This document shows positions 15,545 through 24,660 of a stretch of 64,000 nt of DNA, in pieces. The stretch is taken from assembly GCA_934597725.1 (NCBI GenBank), contig CAKTSK010000004.1, positions 1-64,000 on the forward strand, written 5' to 3'. How positions within the stretch are numbered: the stretch's first letter is position 1; each line of letters opens with the position of its first letter. This DNA comes from an uncultured Eubacteriales bacterium. Lineage in GTDB: Bacteria > Bacillota > Clostridia > Oscillospirales > Oscillospiraceae. A program made the position numbers and the translations under genes. Below the pieces are notes generated by a model. The model was not told the DNA's origin, did not search any database, and saw only the letters and a list, made by a program, of their open reading frames with translations.

Positions 15545-17206
15545 ATGAGAAATGTCAGCACCTTTGGGTCCTTTACCACCGCCCGCCTGGGCATCTACGC
15601 CGCCCAGAAGGGCCTGGAAGTGACCGGCAACAACATGACCAACATCAACACCACCGGCTACACCCGCCAGCGGCTGGACCAGATGAGCTTCGTCTCCGGC
15701 GGGCCGGACTACTATTCCGTCCCCATGGGCACCAAGGTGGGCAACGGCGTCATCACCACCGGCGTCTCCCAGCTGCGGGACCCCTTCCTGGACATCGCCT
15801 ACCGCAACGCCAACACCAACGTGGGCCAGGCCGACACCAAGCTGGCCTGGCTGGAACAGGTGGCCGACGTGCTGGACGAGGTGGGCAAGGGCAGCGACGA
15901 CAACGGCCTGCTCTACAAGCAGATGCAGGACGTCATCGACGCGGTCAACCAGATGATCACCGAGGGCGCCGGCCACCAGGAATACGACGCCCTAGTCCGC
16001 ACCGCCGCCCAGGGCCTCACCGACCTGTTCAACACCTACGCCAAGGGCCTGGAACAGAAGAAGGAAAACCTGGAAACCTCGCTGAAACAGGACGTGGAGA
16101 CCGTCAACGGCCTGCTGAAAAACATCCAGGAGCTGAACGACAGCATCCGCAAGGCCGACGTCCGGGGCGACAGCGCCCTGGAACTGCGGGACCAGCGCAA
16201 CCTGGCTCTGGACGAGCTGTCCAATTATATGAAGATCGAAGTCTCCTACGAGATGGAAGATGTCGGTTCCGGCACCATGGTAGAAAAGCTGGTGGTGAAA
16301 GTGGCCGACATGAAGGACAAGAAGGGCAACCCCATTAAGCTGGTGGATGGCAAATATGTTACCCAAGCCGAGGTGGTTGGGGACAAGTATCAGATTAGAT
16401 TGGGAGAGCTTACGGATAAGTTTGGGACCAAAAACCCCGATCCACAGCCTAAATTGCGCTTGGGTGAGACCCTGCAAGGCTCCCTGCAAGCCAGCCGGGA
16501 TATGCTCAACGGCAAGGGAGAGTTTTCTTCGGAAGCAGATATCAAGGCAGATTCCAACGCCACCACCAAGCGCGGCATCCCTTACTATCAGAAATCGCTG
16601 GATCTGCTGGCCAACAAGTTCGCTCAGGTAATGAACGATGCAAACCAGCCGAAGGATAAAGCAGACGCTACAGGAAATACAAAACTGGGTGGCGTTTTGT
16701 TTAGCAACAGCAGCGATGGCAATGAGATCGATAATATTACTGCTGCAAATATTTCCATTTCCAAGAATTGGAGTACCGGTGCGACCCAACTCCAGTGCAG
16801 CGCCGATTCCAAGGCCCCCGCCAGTGCCACGGACAACCTGGCTCACATTCTAGCCGAGTTGACCGGAAAGGGACATGAATTCAAACCGGGGGCTGTGCAG
16901 CAGAAGCCTGCTCCCGGCGACCCTGACACCCCCCTCTTCACCGGGTCCTTCCAGGACATGTTCCTGAACATCCAGGGTGTGCTGGGCAACGACATCAAGA
17001 ACACCGCCGTGGTCCTCAACAGCTACGCCACCACCCTGGACGAGGTCTATGTGGACCGGGACTCCATTTCCGGCGTGGACCTGAACGAGGAAGCCACCAA
17101 CATGATGCAGTATCAAAAAGCCTACAGCGCGGCCTGCCGCCTGATGACCACCCTGGACCAAGCCCTGGACAAGCTCATCAACGGCACCGGCGTGGTGGGC
17201 CTGTAA
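15545..17206 (+). CDS. flgK: Flagellar hook-associated protein 1 FlgK
   Basis: The 553-residue protein begins with FTTARLGIYAAQKGLEVTGNNMTNINTTGYTRQRLD, the rod/hook family N-terminal motif. It ends with SISGVDLNEEATNMMQYQKAYSAACRLMTTLDQALDKL, the FlgK C-terminus. It forms the first junction ring between hook and filament. The middle region (about 16260-16860) is AT-richer with relaxed codon use, like the exposed parts of FliC, FliD and FlgE. Fourteen bases separate it from flgL. Confidence 0.96.
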   Translation: MRNVSTFGSFTTARLGIYAAQKGLEVTGNNMTNINTTGYTRQRLDQMSFVSGGPDYYSVPMGTKVGNGVITTGVSQLRDPFLDIAYRNANTNVGQADTKLAWLEQVADVLDEVGKGSDDNGLLYKQMQDVIDAVNQMITEGAGHQEYDALVRTAAQGLTDLFNTYAKGLEQKKENLETSLKQDVETVNGLLKNIQELNDSIRKADVRGDSALELRDQRNLALDELSNYMKIEVSYEMEDVGSGTMVEKLVVKVADMKDKKGNPIKLVDGKYVTQAEVVGDKYQIRLGELTDKFGTKNPDPQPKLRLGETLQGSLQASRDMLNGKGEFSSEADIKADSNATTKRGIPYYQKSLDLLANKFAQVMNDANQPKDKADATGNTKLGGVLFSNSSDGNEIDNITAANISISKNWSTGATQLQCSADSKAPASATDNLAHILAELTGKGHEFKPGAVQQKPAPGDPDTPLFTGSFQDMFLNIQGVLGNDIKNTAVVLNSYATTLDEVYVDRDSISGVDLNEEATNMMQYQKAYSAACRLMTTLDQALDKLINGTGVVGL

Positions 17207-17219
17207 GGAGGGAGGAGCC

Positions 17220-18260
17220 ATGATCCGCATTACCACCAACGGGACGCTGCGTAACTACAAGTCCCAGCTGATGAACAGCACCAAAAACCTCAACGACCGC
17301 TACAACGCCGTCCTCACCGGCCGCCGCTTCAACGCCTACTCCGAGGACCCGGTCTCCGCCACCCAGGCCTTCCGCCTGCGCAGCTCCCTGGCCACCAACG
17401 CCAAGCAGACCAGCAACAACGACACCGTGGTGAAAAAGTTCAGCACCGCCTGGGACATCATCGGCGACGTGCATGAAGATCTGGTGGTGAAGATGGGCAA
17501 GGTGCCCGCCCTGAGCGGCAGCAACGACACCAACCTGTCCGTCCTGCCCGAGCTGGGGCAGGTCCTCTCCGCCGGGGCCGACGCCATCGTCCAGGACATG
17601 AACGCCAAGTACGGCGACAACTTCATCTTCGGCGGGGCCGACACCTTGGAGGTCCCCTTTGAGTTCAAAGACGGCAAGCTGCTCTACCGCGGCCAGGACG
17701 TAGATACAATGGAAGCTACGTCAAAGGACCCGAACGCCAACACCTACGAAAAGATCGACGACAAGCTGTATGTAGACGTGGGCCTGGGCTTCCAGGAGGG
17801 CCAGAACGGCGGCGGCATCATCAGCAGCAGCGCCTACGACTCCGCCCTCAACGGCCTGGACTTCCTGGGCTACGGCACCGATGGCGAGGGGCTGCCCAAC
17901 AACGTCGTGTCCATCATGAAGGAACTGGGCGAGATGTTCCAGAGCTACGACACCAAGACCAACACCTGGGTCAAGGGCAGCGCCGAGGAAGCCCAGAAGC
18001 TGATGAACAAGCTGGAACAGGCCAGCGACCGCCTGAACAAGGCCCACGTGGAGCTGGACGCCAAGACCACCTTCCTCAAGACCAACCAGGACCGCCTCAC
18101 CGCCACCGGCGACAACCTCAACGAGCAGGTGGTCAACGTGGAGGACGTGGACCCCGCCCAGGCCATCATGGAGCTGGTGTGGGCCCAGCAGGCCTACAAC
18201 GCCGCCCTGAAGGTGGGCACCAACATCATTCCCCAGTCGCTGCTGGACTACATGAACTGA
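17220..18260 (+). CDS. flgL: Flagellar hook-associated protein 3 FlgL
   Basis: The 346-residue protein starts MIRITTNGTLRNYKSQLMNSTKNLNDRYNAVLTGRRFNAYSEDPVSATQAF, matching FlgL. A flagellin-like C-terminal helix ends QAIMELVWAQQAYNAALKVGTNIIPQSLLDYM. FlgL forms the second junction ring, onto which flagellin polymerises. AAGGAGG lies just before the ATG. Confidence 0.95.
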   Translation: MIRITTNGTLRNYKSQLMNSTKNLNDRYNAVLTGRRFNAYSEDPVSATQAFRLRSSLATNAKQTSNNDTVVKKFSTAWDIIGDVHEDLVVKMGKVPALSGSNDTNLSVLPELGQVLSAGADAIVQDMNAKYGDNFIFGGADTLEVPFEFKDGKLLYRGQDVDTMEATSKDPNANTYEKIDDKLYVDVGLGFQEGQNGGGIISSSAYDSALNGLDFLGYGTDGEGLPNNVVSIMKELGEMFQSYDTKTNTWVKGSAEEAQKLMNKLEQASDRLNKAHVELDAKTTFLKTNQDRLTATGDNLNEQVVNVEDVDPAQAIMELVWAQQAYNAALKVGTNIIPQSLLDYMN

Positions 18261-18309
18261 AAAACCACGCCGCTGCAGGCAGGATAAACTTTGAGAGGAG
18301 GGAGCGACC

Positions 18310-18918
18310 TTGTATCCGCTCATTGAGATCAAGACCGTACCCATAGAAATCGAAATGAAGCTGACCCACGCCAAGCTGGAATATGCCCGTGGCACAGCAG
18401 AGATGGAAGTCTCCCGGGACAAAGGGGGATTACAGATCAAAAGCCGCCCCATCCGCGTGAATCTGGATACCTTTGAGGCGCGCAACTCCGTCCTGCCGAC
18501 CGTGGCCACCAGCATCAGACAGGCGGCCCAGCAGGGCCACCAGGCCGTCTACGAGGCCACCGCCGCCTATGCCCGCCAGGGCCGGATGATGATGGAGACC
18601 AAGCTGGGCGAGGACGTCATGAACCAGGTCGCCGCCGCCTCGGCCAACGTGGGCCGGGACGTGAACGTGAACGTGGAGTTTTTGCCCTCCGCCGCCCCGG
18701 AGATCAGCTGGGAAGGAGGAGAGATGAACATCCGCTACGAGATGGACAAGATGAACTTCGACTGGCGGATGCAGAAGATGAACTTCCAGTTCACCCCCGG
18801 CGACATCGAGATCTCGGTCAAGCAGCGTCCGGACGTGATCATCAAGTATGTGGGCGGCCCCCTGTATGTGCCGCCCTCGGCCGACCCGGACCACGAACCG
18901 GTGGACGTGCGGGTCTGA
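18310..18918 (+). CDS. DUF6470 (YviE-like) protein
   Basis: The start is TTG after GAGGAGGGAG. The opening YPLIEIKTVPIEIEMKLTHAKLEY and the following strand-rich first half match the DUF6470/YviE family. This family sits between flgL and fliW in Bacillus and many Clostridia. The function is unknown; a role in flagellar assembly is inferred only from conserved position. Alternating charged/methionine-rich segments (about 135-170) precede a hydrophilic C-terminus. Confidence 0.78.
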   Translation: MYPLIEIKTVPIEIEMKLTHAKLEYARGTAEMEVSRDKGGLQIKSRPIRVNLDTFEARNSVLPTVATSIRQAAQQGHQAVYEATAAYARQGRMMMETKLGEDVMNQVAAASANVGRDVNVNVEFLPSAAPEISWEGGEMNIRYEMDKMNFDWRMQKMNFQFTPGDIEISVKQRPDVIIKYVGGPLYVPPSADPDHEPVDVRV

Positions 18919-18933
18919 GGAAGGAGAACGGCT

Positions 18934-19392
18934 GTGAAGCTGCGGACCAAATATTTTCACGACATCGACTACCAGCCGGAGGACATCCTCCGCTTTCCCA
19001 ACGGCCTGTTCGGCTTTGAGGAGGAAACGGAATTTCTGCTGCTGCCCTTTGCCGGCAGCGACGGCACCCTGCTCAGCCTGCAAAGCGTCCAGACCCCGGC
19101 CCTGGCCTTCGTGGTGATGAACCCCTTTGCCCTGCGGCCGGACTACGCCCCCCAGCTGCCCCCGGACCAGTTACAGCAGCTCCAGGTGGAGCGCAGCCAG
19201 GAGCTGTGCTTCTATGTGCTCTGCGTGGTGCGGGAGCCGGTGGGGGAGAGCACCGTCAACCTCAAGTGCCCCGTGGCGGTGAACATCGACCGCCGGGAGG
19301 CCATGCAGGTCATCCTGGACACCCAGGACTACCACATGCGCCACAAGCTGGCGGACCTGTCCGCCCCCAGGGAGGCGGTGGAGGAATGCTGA
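18934..19392 (+). CDS. fliW: Flagellar assembly factor FliW
   Basis: GTG start. The 152-residue protein has the FliW pattern: [21 protein letters not shown] near residues 16-36, then a core with LAFVVMNPF and LCFYVLCVV. FliW binds flagellin or, when flagellin is exported, binds CsrA and frees fliC translation. It overlaps csrA by 7 bases (ATGCTGA), which ties their expression. Confidence 0.95.
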   Translation: MKLRTKYFHDIDYQPEDILRFPNGLFGFEEETEFLLLPFAGSDGTLLSLQSVQTPALAFVVMNPFALRPDYAPQLPPDQLQQLQVERSQELCFYVLCVVREPVGESTVNLKCPVAVNIDRREAMQVILDTQDYHMRHKLADLSAPREAVEEC

Positions 19393-19661
19393 TCCTGACC
19401 CGCCGGCCGGGGGAGTCCCTGTCCATCGGGGACAACATCCGCCTGACCGTCCTCTCGGTGGCCGCCGGAGACAGCGGCAGCGTGGTGCTGGGCATCGACG
19501 CCCCCCGGGAGGTCCTCATCCTGCGCAGCGAGCTGCAGCAGGCCATTTCTGTCAACCAGGACGCCGCCCAGGCCGACACCACCCCCCAGACGGTGGCCGC
19601 CCTGGAGCAGGTGCTCCATCAAGCGGCCGGCAGCCCCCGGCCGCCGGAAGGAAAGGAATGA
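19386..19661 (+). CDS. csrA: Carbon storage regulator CsrA
   Basis: [25 protein letters not shown] is an unmistakable CsrA N-terminus, with the RNA-contact region at Arg6-Arg7 and the later [15 protein letters not shown]. At 91 residues it is longer than most CsrA (about 60-75), with an extended hydrophilic tail after residue 60. In Firmicutes such a tail can hold the FliW allosteric contact; that is inference here. It represses translation by binding GGA motifs, probably in the fliC leader at 12102-12140. Confidence 0.95.
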   Translation: MLILTRRPGESLSIGDNIRLTVLSVAAGDSGSVVLGIDAPREVLILRSELQQAISVNQDAAQADTTPQTVAALEQVLHQAAGSPRPPEGKE

Positions 19662-19861
19662 ATCCTATGGAACTGATCAATTCTGTCGCATCCACTGCCA
19701 CGGCCATGCAGGCCCTGCAGTTTCAGCAGAGCTACGCCCTGGCCGTGACCAAAAAGGGCATGGAGGTCCAGGAGCTGGCCGGACAGGAGCTGGTGAAGAT
19801 GCTGCCCCAGCAGCCGCCCATGCCGGCCGGGGCCTCCCGCCACCTGGATGTGTACGCCTGA
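19658..19861 (+). CDS. YjfB-like putative motility protein
   Basis: The 67-residue protein overlaps the csrA stop (ATGA). The pattern, an N-terminal helix with [30 protein letters not shown] then [10 protein letters not shown], fits the YjfB motility-protein family, found near flagellar genes in Firmicutes. Its molecular role is unknown. A long palindromic terminator follows. Confidence 0.7.
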   Translation: MNPMELINSVASTATAMQALQFQQSYALAVTKKGMEVQELAGQELVKMLPQQPPMPAGASRHLDVYA

Positions 19862-19921
19862 GCAGGGGAAACGCGAACGCACGGAACACGATCGCGCAGA
19901 CTGCAAAGGCAGCTGCAAACG

Positions 19922-19964
19922 CAGAACCCCCTGTCGGGACCAGCGGTCCCGACAGGGGGTTCTG
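19922..19964. terminator. Bidirectional terminator between YjfB-like gene and cheB
   Basis: A perfect 20-bp stem (19922-19941 with 19945-19964) and a 3-base loop lie between two converging transcripts. There is no clear T-tract on either side, but the stem is exceptionally stable. Confidence 0.75.
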
Positions 19965-19987
19965 TGTATCTGGGAAGAAAAGAGAGC

Positions 19988-21013
19988 TTACAGTTGGTTC
20001 AGGTGGGACAGCAGGGCGGCGGCAATGCCCTCGCAGGGGGCCTGCACCGCCACCGCGCCCAGCTTATAGGCCTCCATGGGCATGCCGTACACCACGCAGG
20101 AGTCCTTGTCCTGGCCGATGGTATAGGCCCCGGCCTGACGCATGGCCAGCAGGCCGCTGGCCCCGTCCCGGCCCATGCCGGTCATGATGATGCCCACCAT
20201 GTGGCACTTCACTGCGCTGGCCATGGAGGAGAACAGGTGGTCCACCGACGGGCAGTGGCCGCTCACCTTGGGGCCCGGCTGGCAGGCCACCGTGTAGCGG
20301 TTCTGCATCCGCACCACCTTGGTCTGCACCCCGGCGGGGGCGATGAGCACCAGCCCCGGGCGGATCTCGTCGCCGCTCACGGCCTCCCGCACCTCCATCT
20401 GGCACAGGCGGTCCAGCCGCTCGGCGTACATTTTGGTAAAGCCCACGGGCATGTGCTGGACCACCACGATGCCGGGGGTGTCCTTGGGCAGCCGCCGCAG
20501 CACCTCCAGGGTGGCCTCGGTGCCGCCGGTGGAGGCCCCCAGGCCGATGACCACCTGGGGCTGCCGGGCGCTGGGCGCAGGGCCACGGCGGGCCGTGGGC
20601 GCCGGCCCGGCGGGCCGGACGGTCCGGGGCCGGGCCGAGGAGGCGATGAGGACCTTCTGGGTCAGAGAGGCCAGGAAGGCCTCCCGGTTCTGCTCGGGGC
20701 CGGGCTTGCGGACAAAGTCCACCGCCCCGGCGGCCAGGGCGTCGAACACCCGCAGGTTCAGGGAGGAGACCAGGATCACCGGCAGGGGATGCCGGGGCAG
20801 AAATTCCTTCAAAAAATCAATGCCGCTGGTGCCGGGCATTTCCACGTCCAGGGTCATCACATCGGGGGAGAGGGCCATGGCCTTTTTCCTGGCATCGGCA
20901 GCGTTGATGGCTTCGCCCACCACCTCGATCCGGGGGTGGGCAGAGAGATGACGGACGATCATCTGGCGGGCCAGCATGGAGTCGTCCACCACCAAAACGC
21001 GGATCTTATGCAT
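19988..21013 (-). CDS. cheB: Chemotaxis response regulator protein-glutamate methylesterase CheB
   Basis: An N-terminal receiver domain (LVVDDSMLARQM, phospho-Asp in MTLDVEMPGTSG, Lys in DFVRKP) is joined by a linker to the methylesterase domain. Its catalytic Ser is in GLGASTGGTEA, His in VVVQHMPVGFT and Asp in MTGMGRDGASG. It removes methyl groups from receptors and resets adaptation. It is last gene of a leftward cheA-cheW-cheR-cheB operon. Confidence 0.96.
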   Translation of the reverse strand: MHKIRVLVVDDSMLARQMIVRHLSAHPRIEVVGEAINAADARKKAMALSPDVMTLDVEMPGTSGIDFLKEFLPRHPLPVILVSSLNLRVFDALAAGAVDFVRKPGPEQNREAFLASLTQKVLIASSARPRTVRPAGPAPTARRGPAPSARQPQVVIGLGASTGGTEATLEVLRRLPKDTPGIVVVQHMPVGFTKMYAERLDRLCQMEVREAVSGDEIRPGLVLIAPAGVQTKVVRMQNRYTVACQPGPKVSGHCPSVDHLFSSMASAVKCHMVGIIMTGMGRDGASGLLAMRQAGAYTIGQDKDSCVVYGMPMEAYKLGAVAVQAPCEGIAAALLSHLNQL

Positions 21014-21042
21014 GGCTGCAACATCCTTTCTTCAAGGTCCGG

Positions 21043-21864
21043 TCAGGGGAGCCGCTGGTAGATGGCCGGGGCCAGCATCCGAAACAGGTTGGTCTGGCCC
21101 AGGGATTCCGACTGACTGATAAACAGGTAGCCGCCGGGCTGCATGGCGTGGTAGAACCGGCGGACCAGGGCGTCGCGGGTGGCCTGGTTGAAATAGATCA
21201 TCACGTTCCGGCAGAAGATGATGTCGAATTTCAGCCGGAACTGGATGGGGTCCATGAGGTTGAAGGGGCGGAAGATCACGTTGTTTCGGATCTCCGGCGT
21301 GAGGGTATACTCCCCGCCCCCCGCCGGCCGGAAAAACTGGTGCAGCCAATCGGTGGGGATGTCGGTGGGGTGCTTGTAGCGGGCGGCTCTGGCCTTGGCC
21401 ATGGCCTGCTCGGAGATGTCCGTGGCCAGGATGCGGGTGTCCCACTGGGAAAACTGCGCCCCGAAATAGCTCTTGAGGGCCATGGACAGGGTGTAGGGCT
21501 CCTCGCCGCTGGAGCAGCCGGCGCTCCAGATGGCCAGCACCTTGTCCCGCTGGTGGCGGGCGGACAGGGCGGGCAGGATGTTGGACTGGAGAAAGGAAAA
21601 CTGCTCCGGCTCCCGCATGAAATAGGTGTAGTTGGTGGTGAGCTTGTCCAGCACCAGGCGCAGGTCCTCGGGGTCCTGCTGGCGCAGCAGCTTTTCCAGG
21701 AACTGGTGAAAGCTGGTGTATCCCTGGCGCTTGAGGCTGTGGGAAAGGCGGCTGACCACCAGCTGCCGCTTTTTGCTCAGGTCGATGCCGTAGTTCTGCT
21801 GCAAAAAGGCCACCATGCGCTGGAACTCCTCATCCGAGATGGTCAGGTCTTGAAAATAATCCAA
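21043..21864 (-). CDS. cheR: Chemotaxis protein methyltransferase CheR
   Basis: The 273-residue protein has an N-terminal helical domain (FQRMVAFLQQNYGIDLSKKRQLV) and an S-adenosylmethionine-binding domain with IWSAGCSSGEEPYTLSM, then DIIFCRNVMIYF. It methylates receptor glutamates. It lies 29 bases upstream of cheB and 15 bases downstream of cheW. Confidence 0.96.
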   Translation of the reverse strand: MDYFQDLTISDEEFQRMVAFLQQNYGIDLSKKRQLVVSRLSHSLKRQGYTSFHQFLEKLLRQQDPEDLRLVLDKLTTNYTYFMREPEQFSFLQSNILPALSARHQRDKVLAIWSAGCSSGEEPYTLSMALKSYFGAQFSQWDTRILATDISEQAMAKARAARYKHPTDIPTDWLHQFFRPAGGGEYTLTPEIRNNVIFRPFNLMDPIQFRLKFDIIFCRNVMIYFNQATRDALVRRFYHAMQPGGYLFISQSESLGQTNLFRMLAPAIYQRLP

Positions 21865-21879
21865 CGTATCACCGCCTTG

Positions 21880-22365
21880 TCAGAACTGGTCCAGCAGGGT
21901 GTCGCAGTCAAAGCGCAGCATGGTCTGCCCGTCGGGCAGGGAGCACATGCCGGAGACCAGCTTCTGGTCGTTGCGGGTGGGCACGGGGGTGATGGAATCC
22001 TGGCGCACGTCCAGCATCCGCTGCACCGAGTCCACCACGATGCCGACCAGGGTGTCGTAGATGGTCAGGATGATCATGCAGGTGTCCTCCCCCTGGGGGT
22101 GGTCCAGCAGCCGGCGGATGTCCACGATGGGCAGGATCTGTCCCCGCAGGTTGATGATCCCCCGCACATAGTAGGGCAGCAGGGGGAGCTTGGTGATGGT
22201 GTGGTTGGTGATGATCTCCATCACATGGTCGGCGGGGATGCCGAAGAGCAGGCCGCCGGAGTGAAAGAGCAGATATTTGTCCGTCAGGATCTCTTCCTGG
22301 GCCTCCTCCTCGGCGGCGAGGGCGTCCAGGGCTTCCTGGGTCTCCAATACGACGTTTTGTTCCAT
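21880..22365 (-). CDS. cheW: Chemotaxis coupling protein CheW
   Basis: The 161-residue protein is a single CheW domain with a short acidic N-terminal extension. Visible motifs are YLLFHSGGLLFGIPADHVMEII, YVRGIINLRGQILPIVDIRRLL and GIVVDSVQRML. It couples receptors to the kinase CheA, encoded just upstream. Confidence 0.94.
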   Translation of the reverse strand: MEQNVVLETQEALDALAAEEEAQEEILTDKYLLFHSGGLLFGIPADHVMEIITNHTITKLPLLPYYVRGIINLRGQILPIVDIRRLLDHPQGEDTCMIILTIYDTLVGIVVDSVQRMLDVRQDSITPVPTRNDQKLVSGMCSLPDGQTMLRFDCDTLLDQF

Positions 22366-22428
22366 AAGGCAGCGAAACCTCCTAACAACAGAGTGTGCCC
22401 CGCAGGGGGCGGGTGGGGAACGGACACC

Positions 22429-24510
22429 TTACTGGTAGTAGGCGAAGAGGTTGTTGATGTCCAGAATGATGCTGATGTTGCCGTCGCCCCGGATGGTACA
22501 GCCGGCGATGCCGTGCTGCTTGATATTGAAGCGGTTGAGGTAGGAGGGCAGGGGCTTGACCACCACCTGCTGCTCTCCCAGCAGCTTGTCCACAAACAGG
22601 CAGTAGGAGCACTCGCTGGTCTCCAGCCAGATGAGGATGCCGTCCTCGATCTCCGTGCAGCCCTCGTCCATCTGGTACAGGTCCCGCATACGGATGACGG
22701 GATAGAACTGGTCCATGCACTTGAACAGCTCGCCCCGGGCGGCATCCTGCAGGATGTCCTCGGTGCGGATGTTGAAGGACTGGCGGATGTTGTGGATGGG
22801 GATGGTAAAGACCGAGCTGCCCACCGACACCTCCATCCCGTCCATGATGGCCATGGTCAGGGGGATCTTCAGGGTGGTGGTCATGCCCTGGCCGGGCTCG
22901 CTGGTGATGAACACCGAGCCGCCCACCTCTTCCACGTTCCGCCGGACCACGTCCATGCCCACGCCCCGGCCGGAGAACTCCGTGACCTCGGTGTTGGTGG
23001 AGAAGCCGGGGGCCATGAGGAAGTTGAGGATCTCCTTGCGGGAGTAGTCCCCGTCGGGGTCGGCCAGCCCCCGCTGGACGGCCTTGTTCAGCAGGGCGTC
23101 GTAGTTGACCCCCTGGCCGTCGTCCCGGATCTCGATGATGACCTCGCTGCCGGTGTGCCGGGCCGAGAGGACGATGGTGGCCACCGGGTCCTTGCCGGCG
23201 TCGATCCGCTGCTGGGGGTCCTCCTCGATGCCGTGGTCCATGGAGTTGCGGACGATGTGCATGATGGGGTCGGCGATGGTGTCCACGATGGTCTTGTCCA
23301 CCTCGGTGTCCTCGCCCTCCAGCACCAGCTGGGCCTGCTTGCCCAGCTTTTTGCACATGTCCCGGACGATGCGGTGCATCTTCTGGAAGGTGCCCGAAAC
23401 GGGGACCATGCGCAGGGACATGGACACGTCCTGCAGCTGGTCGGTGAGCTTCCGCAGCTGCCGGGCGGACTTGGTGAAGGCGTCCAGCTTCAGCCCCTGC
23501 AAGTCGGGGGAGGAGGTGACCATGGACTCGGTGATGACGATCTCGCCCACCACAGCGGCCAGCTCGTCCAGCTTGCTCAGGCTCACGCTGATCAGGCTCT
23601 CCCGATGGGGGGCGTGGGCCGGGGCGTCGGAGGGATGCTCCTTCTGGGCCGAGGGAGCCGGCGGCGCGGCCTGGGTGGCCGGCGCAGGGGCGGCCGGCGC
23701 GGCCTGGGGCGGGGTGTCCTCCGCCGGGGCGGGCGCTGCCGGGGCTTCCGTCTCCTGGGGCGCGGGGTCGATGGTCTCGTAGGATTTGACAAAGCCGGCG
23801 CTGGTCACGCTCTGGATGGCGTGGTCCCGGTCCTCGGCGGACCGGAAGCGCAGCAGGAAGCCGTGGTCGATGATCTGCGGCGCGGCCTCGGGGTCGTTCT
23901 GCAGGTCCTCGGGGGTGTGGCGGAAGCTGTCGTCGGGGCACAGCTCCTGGATGGCGTTGACCAGCATCACCGCCCGCAGGTTTTCCATGCCGCAGCCCTC
24001 TTCAAACAGCACCTGCAGGTGGTAGGGGAAGCCGTCGTCGGCGGGGCTGTCCGGGGCCTGGGCGCCGGGGTCGGCTTCTGCCGGCGCGGGAACGGGATCT
24101 CCTTGAATTTGTGCGATGAACCTATTAACTTTTTCCAGCAGACTGTCGATATTAACAGTAAGTGGCTGGTTTTGCTCGATGCGCTCCACTTCGCCGCGGA
24201 AGAAGTCGATGGTCTGGAACAGCAGGTCGAACAGTTCCGGGCGCAGGGTTTCCGGCACCACGTCAAGAGAACGGTCTCGGATGATCGAGAACAGGTCCTC
24301 CGCCCGGTGGGCGATGGTGGTCAAAGATTGAAACTCCATCATGGCCGAAGAGCCTTTGACGGTGTGCATGATCCTAAAGATGGTGTTGACGTCTTCTTCT
24401 GAGAAACTGTCCTGCTGTTCGGCGGCCAGGACTAAGCTGTCCAGCTGCTCCAGGAGGGAGTTGGTCTCGAAGAGGTAGGCGTCCAGAATGCTGTCGTTGC
24501 CAGTACCCAT
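22429..24510 (-). CDS. cheA: Chemotaxis histidine kinase CheA
   Basis: The 693-residue protein has, in order: an HPt domain with phospho-acceptor His49 in IMHTVKGSSAM; a P2-like receiver-docking domain (about 165-235); a Pro/Ala-rich linker (about 240-285); the dimerisation helices; an ATPase domain with RNSMDHGIE, DDGQGVN and GRGVGMDVV; and a C-terminal CheW-like domain. It phosphorylates CheY and CheB. It is first gene of its operon, preceded by AAGGAAGG and by a putative sigma-28 promoter at 24576-24549. The minus-strand operon is divergent from the hook-length-like gene. Confidence 0.97.
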   Translation of the reverse strand: MGTGNDSILDAYLFETNSLLEQLDSLVLAAEQQDSFSEEDVNTIFRIMHTVKGSSAMMEFQSLTTIAHRAEDLFSIIRDRSLDVVPETLRPELFDLLFQTIDFFRGEVERIEQNQPLTVNIDSLLEKVNRFIAQIQGDPVPAPAEADPGAQAPDSPADDGFPYHLQVLFEEGCGMENLRAVMLVNAIQELCPDDSFRHTPEDLQNDPEAAPQIIDHGFLLRFRSAEDRDHAIQSVTSAGFVKSYETIDPAPQETEAPAAPAPAEDTPPQAAPAAPAPATQAAPPAPSAQKEHPSDAPAHAPHRESLISVSLSKLDELAAVVGEIVITESMVTSSPDLQGLKLDAFTKSARQLRKLTDQLQDVSMSLRMVPVSGTFQKMHRIVRDMCKKLGKQAQLVLEGEDTEVDKTIVDTIADPIMHIVRNSMDHGIEEDPQQRIDAGKDPVATIVLSARHTGSEVIIEIRDDGQGVNYDALLNKAVQRGLADPDGDYSRKEILNFLMAPGFSTNTEVTEFSGRGVGMDVVRRNVEEVGGSVFITSEPGQGMTTTLKIPLTMAIMDGMEVSVGSSVFTIPIHNIRQSFNIRTEDILQDAARGELFKCMDQFYPVIRMRDLYQMDEGCTEIEDGILIWLETSECSYCLFVDKLLGEQQVVVKPLPSYLNRFNIKQHGIAGCTIRGDGNISIILDINNLFAYYQ

Positions 24511-24548
24511 ACGATAACCTTCCTTTCGGTATGAACTCTCATACTACA

Positions 24549-24576
24549 CTATCGACCAATTTGCCGAAAACTTAAG
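24549..24576 (-). promoter_or_regulatory. Putative sigma-28 promoter of the cheAWRB operon
   Basis: On the minus strand: CTTAAG (24576-24571), 14 bases, then GTCGATAG (24556-24549). The CGAT core and spacing equal those of the fliD, hemerythrin and flgM sites. The cheA ATG lies 39 bases beyond. Confidence 0.65.
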
Positions 24577-24660
24577 GCCGAAACAGAGAAAAAGACCGGC
24601 TTTTTTTGGAAATTGCCGCCCAAACAGACGAAACTGACGGAAATCAGGTGATGCAACACT

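Noticed and set aside
21148..24402. Long plus-strand frame opposite cheR, cheW and cheA
   Set aside because: Same cause: antisense shadow of confirmed chemotaxis genes, composition Gly/Val/His-rich and no ribosome site.
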